From Chryseobacterium gleum (GTDB lineage: Bacteria; Bacteroidota; Bacteroidia; Flavobacteriales; Weeksellaceae): a stretch of DNA of 64,000 bases. This document shows, piece after piece, positions 8,530 through 15,675 of the stretch. The notes under the pieces were generated by a model. The model saw only the letters and a program-made list of their open reading frames with translations, was not told the origin of the DNA and searched no databases. Each line of letters starts with the position of its first letter. The first letter of the stretch is position 1. The stretch lies in NCBI RefSeq assembly GCF_900636535.1, contig NZ_LR134289.1, forward strand, positions 310,001 to 374,000, written 5' to 3'. Position numbers and translations under genes: made by a program.

Positions 8530-9495
8530 TTATCTTATAGTTTCTTTTTGTAGCTTAATAATTTGTTCTGCAAGTTCGATACCGATTTTCTCCTGTGCAT
8601 CTACCGTATTTCCGCCTATGTGAGGGGAAAGTGATAATGCAGGGTTCATCAGCAAAGGTAACTCGGGGTTCGGTTCGTTTTCAAAAACGTCCAGTGCCGC
8701 TCCGGCTACTTTTCCTGATTCAATAAAATCAATCAGTGCCACTTCATTGATGACACCTCCTCTTGCAGTATTTACAATATAGACTCCGTCTTTCATTTTT
8801 TCAAACTGAGGCGTGTCCAGAATATACTCATTCGTCTTCGGCGTATTGATGCTGATGAAATCGGCATCTTTAAGGAATGCTTCCATATCATTGGTGGAAG
8901 TGATTTCAAAGTTAACTGACTGTCCATCGAAGAAATTCAGCGTTAGAACTTCTGTTTTCGGACTTCTTGTCAGAACGGTTATTTTCATTCCTAAAGCGAT
9001 TCCTATTTTTACAACTTCCTGGCCAATACTTCCAAAGCCGATTACTCCTAATGTTTTCTCTGAAAGTTCATGCGCGTTGCTGAATGACTTTTTCATCGCA
9101 TTGAAATGCGTTTCTCCTTCCAGAGGCATCAGTCTGTTGGATTCATGAAGGAACCTTGCCAGTGAGATGAAATGTCCGAAAACCAATTCCGCCACTGATT
9201 TTGAAGATGCTGTAGGAGTATTGATGACTTTAATGCCTTTGCTTCTGGCATATTCCACATCAATATTATCCATTCCGATACCGCCTCTTCCGATAATTTT
9301 AAGACCAGGACATGCATCAATCAGATCCTGCCTCACTTTCGTGGCACTTCTCACAAGAAGAACAGTCACATTATTATCGTTGATAAAATTAATAACGTGA
9401 TCCTGGGCTACTCTATTGTCCAGAATTTCAATTCCGGCTTGTTTCAGAGCGTTTTCTCCTGCTTTTGAGATTCCGTCGTTTGCTAAAACTTTCAT
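8530..9495 (-). CDS. serA: D-3-phosphoglycerate dehydrogenase
   Basis: First step of phosphorylated serine synthesis: oxidises 3-phosphoglycerate to 3-phosphohydroxypyruvate with NAD. 321 residues, the short form without the C-terminal ACT regulatory domain, so feedback by serine through ACT is not expected. Visible features are the Rossmann motif GFGSIG (about residue 155), the catalytic Arg in NTARGG, the acidic residue near FENEP and the catalytic His in SPHIGG. It lies downstream of serC and immediately upstream of the DUF1015 gene, all on the minus strand. Confidence 0.93.
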   Translation of the reverse strand: MKVLANDGISKAGENALKQAGIEILDNRVAQDHVINFINDNNVTVLLVRSATKVRQDLIDACPGLKIIGRGGIGMDNIDVEYARSKGIKVINTPTASSKSVAELVFGHFISLARFLHESNRLMPLEGETHFNAMKKSFSNAHELSEKTLGVIGFGSIGQEVVKIGIALGMKITVLTRSPKTEVLTLNFFDGQSVNFEITSTNDMEAFLKDADFISINTPKTNEYILDTPQFEKMKDGVYIVNTARGGVINEVALIDFIESGKVAGAALDVFENEPNPELPLLMNPALSLSPHIGGNTVDAQEKIGIELAEQIIKLQKETIR

Positions 9496-9499
9496 TTGT

Positions 9500-9600
9500 T
9501 ATTTTTATAGATGTTAGATACAAGATGTCAGAAATCAAACTTTGAGGTCTGTTGTCTGACATCTGCTGTCTGATATCTTTTTATTTTTCGGTCGCCTAAT
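9500..9600. repeat. Low-complexity direct repeats between serC and serA
   Basis: Short reiterations of the words ATGTCAGA, GTCTGACATCT and GTCTGATATCT fill the spacer. A similar ATCTAATATCTAACATC tract precedes map at the other end of the window. It looks like junk-like intergenic reiteration rather than a riboswitch; no stable fold or gene is seen. Confidence 0.45.
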
Positions 9601-9605
9601 ATAAG

Positions 9606-10670
9606 CTATTTTATCGACTTCATCACATCTACCAGAACCTGTACACTTTCAATCGGCAGGGCATTGTATAAACTTGCTCTGTAGCCGCCAAGGCTTCTGT
9701 GCCCGTTTAAGCCACTGATTCCGGCAGCTTTCCATGCATTATCAAACTCTTCTTTCTTACTTTCGTCTGTAATTCTGAAAGAAACATTCATCAGTGAACG
9801 GTCTTCTTTTACGCAGAAAGTTTCGAATAACGGGTTGCTGTCGATTTCATCATATAAAAGCTTGGCTTTTGCTTCATTTCTTTGTTCTGCAGCAGCAATT
9901 CCTCCGTTTCTTTCAAGATACTGAAGGGTAAGTAAAGAGGCATACACAGGAAATACCGGTGGAGTATTGTACATCGATTCTTTAGCAATGTGCTGAGAAT
10001 AATCCAGGATAGAAAACATGTTTTCTCTTCCTGTTTTTCCAAGGATATCTTTTTTCACAACTACTAAAGTAACTCCTGCAGGTCCCATATTTTTCTGGGC
10101 ACCGGCATAGATCAGGTCAAACTTGGAAAAATCCAGCTGTCTTGAGAAAATATCAGAGCTCATATCACAAACCATCAGTGTATCCACTTCAGGGAAAGAT
10201 TTCATCTGAGTTCCGTATATTGTATTGTTGGAAGTGCAGTGGAAATAATCATATTCTGATCCAACTGTATAATCTTTAGGAATAAAAGAATAGTTCTCTT
10301 CTTTTGATGAGCCTACTATGTCTACTGTTCCTACTTTTTTTGCTTCTTTGATGGCTCCCGCTGCCCATGTTCCTGTATCCAGGTAAGCTGCTTTTCCACC
10401 TACTTTCATCAGATTGTAAGGAACCATTGCAAACTGCAGGCTGGCACCTCCTCCTAAATAAAGTACTTCATAATCATCACCAAGATTCATCAATCTTTTT
10501 ACAATGGCACGCGCTTCGTCCATTACCGCAACGAAATCCTTACTTCTGTGGGAAATTTCAAGTAGAGACAATCCGATACCGTTAAAGTCTAAGATAGCCT
10601 GTGCTGATTTTTCAAATACCTCCTGTGGTAAAATACATGGTCCTGCGCTGAAGTTGTGCTTTTTGCTCAT
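9606..10670 (-). CDS. serC: Phosphoserine aminotransferase
   Basis: Second step of serine synthesis: transfers the amino group of glutamate to 3-phosphohydroxypyruvate using PLP; it also serves pyridoxine synthesis. 354 residues, typical length. Visible are the N-terminal NFSAGPCILP, the phosphate-binding GGGASLQF (about 73-80), the PLP lysine Lys193 in AGAQKNMGPAG, and the C-terminal GHRSLGGYRASLYNA. It is first of the serC-serA-DUF1015 group. serB is not in the window. Confidence 0.96.
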   Translation of the reverse strand: MSKKHNFSAGPCILPQEVFEKSAQAILDFNGIGLSLLEISHRSKDFVAVMDEARAIVKRLMNLGDDYEVLYLGGGASLQFAMVPYNLMKVGGKAAYLDTGTWAAGAIKEAKKVGTVDIVGSSKEENYSFIPKDYTVGSEYDYFHCTSNNTIYGTQMKSFPEVDTLMVCDMSSDIFSRQLDFSKFDLIYAGAQKNMGPAGVTLVVVKKDILGKTGRENMFSILDYSQHIAKESMYNTPPVFPVYASLLTLQYLERNGGIAAAEQRNEAKAKLLYDEIDSNPLFETFCVKEDRSLMNVSFRITDESKKEEFDNAWKAAGISGLNGHRSLGGYRASLYNALPIESVQVLVDVMKSIK

Positions 10671-10744
10671 ATTTTTATTTTTTGGTTGCTTCCGGATTGA
10701 GATTCCTTTAGCTTTATTTTTTGGTTAATTTGGGATTTTTGGAC

Positions 10745-10780
10745 AAAAAAACCGCCTCACAGATCATGAGACGGAAGTTT
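10745..10780 (-). terminator. Terminator of the ferredoxin gene
   Basis: On the minus strand CCGTCTCA / TGAGGCGG form an 8-bp stem (one G-T pair) followed by a run of seven T, immediately after the ferredoxin stop. Confidence 0.85.
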
Positions 10781-10781
10781 T

Positions 10782-11132
10782 TTATTCACCGTGTAAGAAT
10801 GCTTTTTTATTAAGCAGAGCTTCTTCAGATTCTACATGGTCCTCATCAGGCACACAGCAGTCTACAGGACATACCGCTGCACACTGAGGTTCTTCATGGA
10901 ATCCTTTACATTCTGTACACTTATCTGTTACAATGAAATATACATCATCACTTACAGGTTCCTGTGGTGCATTGGCATCTACAGTAAGTCCTGACGGCAA
11001 AGTAATTGTACCTTGAAGAGCCGTACCGTCAGAAGCTTTCCAATCTACAGCTCCTTCATATATTGCATTGTTCGGGCATTCTGGTTCGCAAGCCCCACAG
11101 TTAATGCATTCATCAGTTATTTTAATAGCCAT
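10782..11132 (-). CDS. 2[4Fe-4S] ferredoxin
   Basis: 116 residues, cytoplasmic electron carrier. The first cluster motif is CINCGACEPECP (C-x2-C-x2-C-x3-C-P). The second is CTECKGFHEEPQCAAVCPVDC with the insertion typical of the YfhL/Alvin-type ferredoxins. A ~40-residue insert between the two motifs (from VDWKASDGTAL to VSDDVYFI) is longer than in minimal clostridial ferredoxins. It is divergent from the acyl-CoA reductase gene, sharing a 59-base spacer. The redox partner cannot be told from the sequence. Confidence 0.93.
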   Translation of the reverse strand: MAIKITDECINCGACEPECPNNAIYEGAVDWKASDGTALQGTITLPSGLTVDANAPQEPVSDDVYFIVTDKCTECKGFHEEPQCAAVCPVDCCVPDEDHVESEEALLNKKAFLHGE

Positions 11133-11155
11133 CGCTAATTTTTTTTAAATTTGCA

Positions 11156-11163
11156 CAAAATTA
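11156..11163 (-). promoter_or_regulatory. Candidate -7 box for the ferredoxin gene
   Basis: On the minus strand TAATTTTG fits the flavobacterial TANNTTTG box and sits 24 bases before the ATG. No TTG is found at the usual 17-23 spacing, so support is partial. Confidence 0.4.
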
Positions 11164-11191
11164 CAAAATTTTACCCAATTTTAAAGTAATT

Positions 11192-12226
11192 ATGAATACC
11201 GAAAATCAAGTTTTAGGACTTATTAAGTTAAGCGATTATATAAAAGCGTTTTTAGCGAAGAAACCGGAGGATCACAATGAAGATGATGCTGATATTGAAT
11301 TATTGTTAAAAAGATCTGAAATAGAGAATCCGTGGTTTACCATTGATAATCAGAAATTTGCTTTACAGCAATGGGCAGAACTTCTGACTGAAGATAACAT
11401 CAGAAACTGGCTGGCCCATTATTCCATTTCTAAAATTTCAAAAAGAGTTGGACTTATTTTAGCAGGAAATATTCCTTTGGTAGGATTTCATGATGTGATT
11501 TCCGTGATTCTGGCCAATCATATTCCTGTGATTAAGCTGTCTTCAAAAGATAAATATATGATTCCGTTTTTATTAAAGAAATGGAATGACTTTTCCAGTG
11601 AGAACGTAACTTTTGAATTTGTAGAAAAATTAGAGAATTTTGATGCCGTTATTGCGACAGGAAGTAACAATACAGCAAGATATCTGGAATATTATTTCAA
11701 AAATCATTTGAGCATTATCCGTAAAAACAGGACTTCTGTTGCGGTGCTTAAAGGTGATGAAACGAATGAAGAACTGCAATTGCTTGCAAAAGATATTTTC
11801 CAGTATTTCGGATTGGGATGCAGAAATGTAACGAGAATTTTTATTCCGCAGGATTTTGTGATTGACAGGCTGTTTGAGAACTTTTTAGGGTTCCAGGATA
11901 TCATCAATCATAATAAATATGCCAATAATTATGATTATAACAGAGCGGTTTATCTTTTGAATCAGGATAAATTCTGGGATAATAATTTTGTGATGCTGAA
12001 AGAGGATGAAAAACTGTTCAGTCCGCTTTCTGTGATCAATTTCAGCAGATATGAATCTTTGGATGATGTGAAAGACTTTATCGCAGAAAATGAAGAAAAT
12101 ATTCAGTGTGTAGTGGCAAAGGAGGAGTTGGGAATGAATGCAATTCCGTTTGGGGAAGCACAAAATCCGGGTCTTGATACCTACGCAGATAATGTGGATA
12201 CAATGAAATTTTTAGAACTGGTCTGA
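11192..12226 (+). CDS. Acyl-CoA reductase (LuxC-type)
   Basis: 344 residues. Belongs to the LuxC acyl-CoA reductase family, NAD(P)H-dependent reductases forming fatty aldehydes from activated acyl groups. Seen are the VGLILAGNIPLVGFHD segment (about 86-101), a second nucleotide-binding-like stretch ATGSNNTARYLEYYF (about 155) and the likely catalytic Cys210 in GLGCRNVTR. No luxAB-like genes are nearby, so bioluminescence is not implied. Bacteroidota often carry a lone copy next to ferredoxin and serC, as here. The physiological substrate is unknown. Confidence 0.85.
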   Translation: MNTENQVLGLIKLSDYIKAFLAKKPEDHNEDDADIELLLKRSEIENPWFTIDNQKFALQQWAELLTEDNIRNWLAHYSISKISKRVGLILAGNIPLVGFHDVISVILANHIPVIKLSSKDKYMIPFLLKKWNDFSSENVTFEFVEKLENFDAVIATGSNNTARYLEYYFKNHLSIIRKNRTSVAVLKGDETNEELQLLAKDIFQYFGLGCRNVTRIFIPQDFVIDRLFENFLGFQDIINHNKYANNYDYNRAVYLLNQDKFWDNNFVMLKEDEKLFSPLSVINFSRYESLDDVKDFIAENEENIQCVVAKEELGMNAIPFGEAQNPGLDTYADNVDTMKFLELV

Positions 12227-12264
12227 TTTTCGTATCTTCCATCACTTATTTCACCAAAACAAAA

Positions 12265-12708
12265 ATGAATACTATGAAAAAATTATTGCTAGGACTGGCG
12301 CTTGTTGGCGGACAGCTGGTTTTTGCACAGAAAGTAACCGGTGCAAAGGTTGGAAACAGTCCTGAAAAGGAAGTGCAGGCCACTATAAGTAAGGAGAAGG
12401 TCAGTTTGTATAATGATAACTTCCAGAAGTTCGTTGTAGCTTTACAGGCTTCAGACCGTACGGCTATTGATGGATTGATTTCTGAGAAGGTAAAGGAAAT
12501 TGTGACGGATGATGTGCTTAAAAAAGTCAAAGACGGTATTGATCCCAACAAAAAACTTGAAGTCTTGAAGGCCGGATATTATAAAACAATGGACGGAATC
12601 AGTCATCCAAGTATTAAATATAAATATGAGGGTGGATCTTCCAAGGAAGTAATTACCGCTGTATTTGAGGATGACGGAAAAATTCTTGGGGTATTGCCCT
12701 CGAAATAA
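12265..12708 (+). CDS. Secreted hypothetical protein
   Basis: 147 residues, with a signal peptide ending near FAQ. Translation could start at residue 1 or at Met4 (12274), which gives a more usual MKKLLLGL start. The mature part has a long helix (about 45-75), a Lys/Asp-rich stretch (KVKDGIDPNKKLEV) and a C-terminal beta-like segment (SIKYKYEGG to KILGVLPSK). The layout recalls small DUF-type secreted proteins of flavobacteria, but I recognise no motif. It lies between the LuxC-type gene and the Bax-inhibitor-like gene, all on the plus strand. Confidence 0.65.
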   Translation: MNTMKKLLLGLALVGGQLVFAQKVTGAKVGNSPEKEVQATISKEKVSLYNDNFQKFVVALQASDRTAIDGLISEKVKEIVTDDVLKKVKDGIDPNKKLEVLKAGYYKTMDGISHPSIKYKYEGGSSKEVITAVFEDDGKILGVLPSK

Positions 12709-12746
12709 GACTTAATTTATTTTCGATTAACAAAAAAATATTAACT

Positions 12747-13436
12747 ATGATGACAGATGTTTTAGTTGCTCATTCTTCAGAGGTGGAGAAGGCAAATTTT
12801 TACAAGAAGACGTATTTGCATGTCGCATTATCGATTCTTGCATTTATTGGAGTGGAAACAATATTATTGAAAACGGTTCCGCAGGAAATTATATTTATGA
12901 TGTTTAGTCAGAAATATATCTGGCTGCTGATTATCGGAGTTTTCTGGTTAGCTTCTGTTTTAGCTTCCAAATGGTCGCTTTCTCAAAGCAAATCTACTCA
13001 GTATTTAGGATTAGGATTTTACATTTTGCTGGAAGCAATTATCTTTATGCCACTTCTTTTTATTGCTACCAATATCCAGGGTGGAGCTAATGTAATCTTT
13101 CAGGCAGCTACTTTAACCATTGCTATGTTTGCAGGTATTTCTGCTGTGGCATTTACTTCTAAAAGAGATTTTTCTTTTTTAAGAAACATTATTATAATCG
13201 GTGGGTTTATCTCCATCGGATTGATTGTGGGAGGAATGATCTTCGGTTTTAACCTTGGGTTATGGTTTTCTGTAGGAATGGTGATTTTAGCTTCAGCTAC
13301 CATTCTGTATCAGACAAGTAAACTGAAAGATTCTTATGGTACGAATCAGTATGTGGGAGCGGCATTGCAGCTTTTTGCTTCTATTATGCTTTTATTCTGG
13401 TATATTCTGAGTATTCTGATGAGCAGAAGAAACTAA
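12747..13436 (+). CDS. Bax inhibitor-1/YccA family membrane protein
   Basis: 229 residues with about seven hydrophobic segments, beginning after a ~25-residue hydrophilic N-terminus. The pattern, with the conserved central run from GFYILLEAIIFMPLLF through TLTIAMFAGISAVAF and a C-terminal LQLFASIMLLFWYIL, fits the BI-1/UPF0005 family. Family members are pH-sensitive calcium leak channels in studied cases; the role in flavobacteria is not known. A double ATG at the start leaves a one-residue ambiguity. It is followed by a clear terminator. Confidence 0.85.
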   Translation: MMTDVLVAHSSEVEKANFYKKTYLHVALSILAFIGVETILLKTVPQEIIFMMFSQKYIWLLIIGVFWLASVLASKWSLSQSKSTQYLGLGFYILLEAIIFMPLLFIATNIQGGANVIFQAATLTIAMFAGISAVAFTSKRDFSFLRNIIIIGGFISIGLIVGGMIFGFNLGLWFSVGMVILASATILYQTSKLKDSYGTNQYVGAALQLFASIMLLFWYILSILMSRRN

Positions 13437-13466
13437 TTGATAAGATGTATTAGCTTTAAAATATAG

Positions 13467-13496
13467 TCCCGGTGATTTTTCATCGGGATTTTTTTT
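13467..13496 (+). terminator. Terminator of the BI-1 family gene
   Basis: A 9-bp stem (TCCCGGTGA / TCATCGGGA, one G-T pair) followed by eight T. A diverged copy in the opposite orientation lies at 13992-14024, on the other side of the repeat pair. Confidence 0.85.
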
Positions 13497-13499
13497 ATT

Positions 13500-13739
13500 T
13501 AAACACAAATGTCGCAAATGTTTTCACGAATAACACGAATTCAATAGGAACGGGCTTTAGCCCGTTTATTTTAAATGAATCTTTTTCAACGGCTTTAGCC
13601 GAAACTTATAATTATATTGATTATTTAATCCCACAGATTTCACAGATTGGCACGGATGGTTGTATATATTTTTAAAAAAAACGAATTTTAATATTTGTGA
13701 AATTTGTGCGAAAACATTTGTGTTATTTGTGGTTTAATG
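13500..13739 (+). repeat. Dispersed two-hairpin repeat, tandem unit 1
   Basis: About 240 bases. The start (CACAAATGTCGCAAATG) and end (CATTTGTGTTATTTGTGG) are rough inverted repeats. Inside are hairpin 1, AACGGGC-TTTA-GCCCGTT (13549-13566), a 23-base spacer, hairpin 2, CGGC-TTTA-GCCG (13590-13601), then an AACTTA word and a CCACAGATTTCACAGATT segment. It resembles a REP-like or MITE-like non-coding element. A 67-codon frame across it is not credible as a gene. No transposase is nearby. Confidence 0.75.
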
Positions 13740-13980
13740 GGTTGAACACTAATGCCACAAATATTTTTCACGAATAACACGAATTCAATAGGAACGGGCT
13801 TTAGCCCGTTTACATAAATAAGTTCCATCCAAAGGCTTTAGCCGAAACTTATGATTATTAAATTCCACGGATTTCACAGATTGACACAGTGATGATGTGT
13901 TTTTTTTGATGAATACCTTTTCAACTGTTCTGTCGTATTTGTGAAATTTGTGAAATCATTTGTGTTATTTGTGGTTTTGG
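13740..13980 (+). repeat. Dispersed two-hairpin repeat, tandem unit 2
   Basis: Directly repeats unit 1 with the same order of segments. Hairpin 1 is identical (13793-13810); hairpin 2 (13834-13843) keeps GGC-TTTA-GCC but its outer pair is broken (A/G). The spacer between hairpins is again 23 bases. Sequence between hairpins and in the tail differs far more than the hairpins and ends do. Confidence 0.75.
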
Positions 13981-13991
13981 GAAATTAAACC

Positions 13992-14024
13992 CAAAAAATC
14001 CTGATGAAAAATATCACCGGGATT
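13992..14024 (-). terminator. Inverted copy of the BI-1 terminator hairpin
   Basis: On the minus strand this reads TCCCGGTGATATTTTTCATC and on into AGGATTTTT, matching 13467-13496 with few changes. It could end minus-strand transcription from the thioredoxin cluster. Its presence on the far side of the repeat pair suggests a duplication event. Confidence 0.6.
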
Positions 14025-14211
14025 TTATTGGTTATTCTTTAAAATTTTCCATACAGCTTCCAGCTTCATGTTACCGGTTACGGTCCTTCGAAGTACATTT
14101 TACAGTTGAAATAAAGATTCTTAAAGAATAGAAAAAAGTATAGTAATGAGGAAAAACCTCAGGTATTGTATTTTGTGTTTTTATAATTTTTTTGATAGAA
14201 TTATCAAAAGA
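14025..14211. other. Short gene-free stretch
   Basis: AT-rich, with a weak GAGG-AAAAA-CCTC hairpin (14140-14152) and a perfect TTTTGATA / TATCAAAA inverted repeat just after the stop of the next minus-strand gene. The latter lacks a T-run, so a terminator call is weak. Nothing else is seen. Confidence 0.4.
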
Positions 14212-14460
14212 TTATTTGTCAATTGATCCTAAAACCTTCTGAGCAAAAGAGTTTAAAGCATCTTTCTCACTCATTCCGTTTTGTACATTGGCGTGAACTT
14301 CTAAAGCTCCGCAAATGTTGGTGATTAATTCTCCTGCAACATTTAAATCTTCTTCGCTTGTTCCTCTGAACTCGCAGAAACTTTCCAGTACTTCTAATGT
14401 TTTTTCAAGGTTTTCAGGAGTCTGATTCTGATAAAACTGTCTGATTACGGGTAATTTCAT
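14212..14460 (-). CDS. Small conserved hypothetical protein (thioredoxin operon)
   Basis: 82 residues, soluble, mostly helical, with two cysteines (CEFRG at about 29 and ICGALE at about 50). It resembles the short helical proteins coded beside thioredoxin in flavobacteria (I recall DUF6952, not verified). Its ATG overlaps the stop codon of the thioredoxin gene by one base (TAATG), so translation is coupled and the two products probably work together. Function unknown; a helper in peroxide or thiol metabolism is an inference from neighbours only. Confidence 0.8.
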   Translation of the reverse strand: MKLPVIRQFYQNQTPENLEKTLEVLESFCEFRGTSEEDLNVAGELITNICGALEVHANVQNGMSEKDALNSFAQKVLGSIDK

Positions 14461-14768
14461 TATGCTAATTCATTAAAAAGGTTAATTAAACTTTCTGCCT
14501 GGTTAGACTGAACCTGGTTTACAAGCTCTCCGTTTTTAAAGATGGCGAAAGTAGGTAAGTTGTCTACTTTTGCTAATTTTCTGCTTTCAGGCAGCTTTTC
14601 TGCATCTACATATAAAAATGGGATAGAATCATTTTCAGCTGCTAATTTTTTGAATTTCGGCTTCATGATTCTGCAGTTTCCGCACCATGTCGCGCCATAC
14701 TGAACAACTACTTTTTCATTGTCGTTCACTATATTTTGTAATGTATCTTCGGTTAATTCTGTATACAT
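14460..14768 (-). CDS. Thioredoxin family protein
   Basis: 102 residues, the usual thioredoxin length, cytoplasmic. The active site is Trp28-Cys29-Gly30-Asn31-Cys32 (WCGNC instead of the classic WCGPC). The missing Pro between the cysteines is expected to shift the redox potential. The cis-Pro loop (NLPTFAIFKNG) is present. It lies downstream of the peroxiredoxin gene on the same strand, so it is a good candidate for the reductant of that enzyme. Its stop overlaps the next start. Confidence 0.93.
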   Translation of the reverse strand: MYTELTEDTLQNIVNDNEKVVVQYGATWCGNCRIMKPKFKKLAAENDSIPFLYVDAEKLPESRKLAKVDNLPTFAIFKNGELVNQVQSNQAESLINLFNELA

Positions 14769-14894
14769 GATCGTAATTTGAAAATTTGTTAATTTGAAAA
14801 TGTGTCAATGTTTTGTAAAGAAGAAAATGAGATAACTTTTAATAATCCTGAGATTAACTTTCAAATTATCTCATTTTCAAATTAACACATTATA
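14769..14894. repeat. Low-complexity AT-rich spacer with reiterated words
   Basis: The words TTTGAAAATTTGTTAATTTGAAAA and TTTTCAAATTAACACATT recur in direct and inverted form, so the spacer can fold weakly on itself. No gene or known regulatory site is seen. Confidence 0.4.
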
Positions 14895-15527
14895 TTAGTT
14901 CTTAGCTAAGTATTCTGCAGTAGAAGTTCTGTCAGCTTTCATTGCTTCTTTTCCCTCTTCCCAGTTTGCAGGACATACTTCACCGTGTTTCTGAACGTGA
15001 GTGTAAGCGTCAATTAGTCTTAAGAATTCTTTTACGTTTCTTCCTAGTGGCATATCGTTTACCGCTTCGTGGAAAATTTTTCCGGTTTCATCGATAAGGT
15101 AAGTTGCTCTGTAAGTTACGTTAGAACCTGTGAAAACTTCGTTTCCATCTTCATCATATTCGAAATCCTGATCAACAATTCCCAAAGTGTTTGCCAATTG
15201 TCTGTGTGTATCAGCTAAAAGTGGGTAAGTTACTCCTTCAATACCTCCGTTATCTTTTGGTGTGTTCAACCATGCGAAGTGTACTTCGTTAGTATCACAA
15301 GATGCACCGATTACTTTAGTGTTTCTTTTTTCGAATTCACCTAAAGCCTCCTGGAAAGCGTGAAGCTCTGTAGGACATACGAAAGTGAAATCTTTAGGGT
15401 ACCAGAATAAAAGAACTTTTTGCTGGTTGTTTACTGCTTCATCAAGGATGTTGATTCTAAGATCGTCACCCATTTCAGACATTGCGTCAATTGTTAAATT
15501 CGGGAATTTTTTTCCTACTAAAGACAT
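14895..15527 (-). CDS. 2-Cys peroxiredoxin (AhpC/Prx1 type)
   Basis: Reduces hydrogen and organic peroxides. 210 residues from the ATG at 15527; an upstream frame extension of 20 residues is AT-rich and contains the promoter, so I reject it. The peroxidatic Cys51 lies in DFTFVCPTE and the resolving Cys185 in HGEVCPANW, the typical 2-Cys pattern. The C-terminal tail after Cys185 includes AEYLAKN, similar to the helix that makes such enzymes sensitive to over-oxidation in other families. It has its own promoter and lies after a terminator. Confidence 0.95.
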   Translation of the reverse strand: MSLVGKKFPNLTIDAMSEMGDDLRINILDEAVNNQQKVLLFWYPKDFTFVCPTELHAFQEALGEFEKRNTKVIGASCDTNEVHFAWLNTPKDNGGIEGVTYPLLADTHRQLANTLGIVDQDFEYDEDGNEVFTGSNVTYRATYLIDETGKIFHEAVNDMPLGRNVKEFLRLIDAYTHVQKHGEVCPANWEEGKEAMKADRTSTAEYLAKN

Positions 15528-15560
15528 AATTTTTCTGTTTTTATATTTAAATTTCTTATG

Positions 15561-15596
15561 CAAATATATAAAAGATTCATCTATCAAACAAACAAA
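15561..15596 (-). promoter_or_regulatory. Promoter of the peroxiredoxin gene
   Basis: On the minus strand TATATTTG (15561-15568) fits the TANNTTTG box, with TTTG exactly 20 bases upstream (15589-15592; two further TTTG repeats flank it). The expected transcription start is about 25-30 bases before the chosen ATG and excludes the longer reading frame. Confidence 0.7.
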
Positions 15597-15642
15597 TATT
15601 GATAAATAAAATCTATAATTGTTTTTGACGTGTTGTTTAATA

Positions 15643-15668
15643 AAAAAGCCCTGACATCAGGGCTTTTT
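15643..15668 (-). terminator. Terminator after the M16 peptidase gene
   Basis: A 10-12-bp stem (AAAAAGCCCTGA / TCAGGGCTTTTT) with an A-run on the left that becomes the T-run on the minus strand. Confidence 0.85.
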
Positions 15669-15675
15669 GTTTATT

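Noticed and set aside
9500..9600. Possible serine-operon riboswitch between serC and serA
   Set aside because: The spacer is reiterated low-complexity sequence with no stable fold, and a similar tract lies before map, so it is not specific to serine genes.
11192..12226. Bioluminescence operon (luxC)
   Set aside because: No luxA, luxB, luxD or luxE is nearby; lone LuxC-type reductases are common in Bacteroidota.
13472..13675. 67-codon frame across the repeat unit
   Set aside because: It lies over a non-coding repeat with hairpins, and the corresponding frame is broken in the second unit.
13500..13980. CRISPR array
   Set aside because: Two units of ~240 bases without spacers and with inner hairpins; no cas genes.
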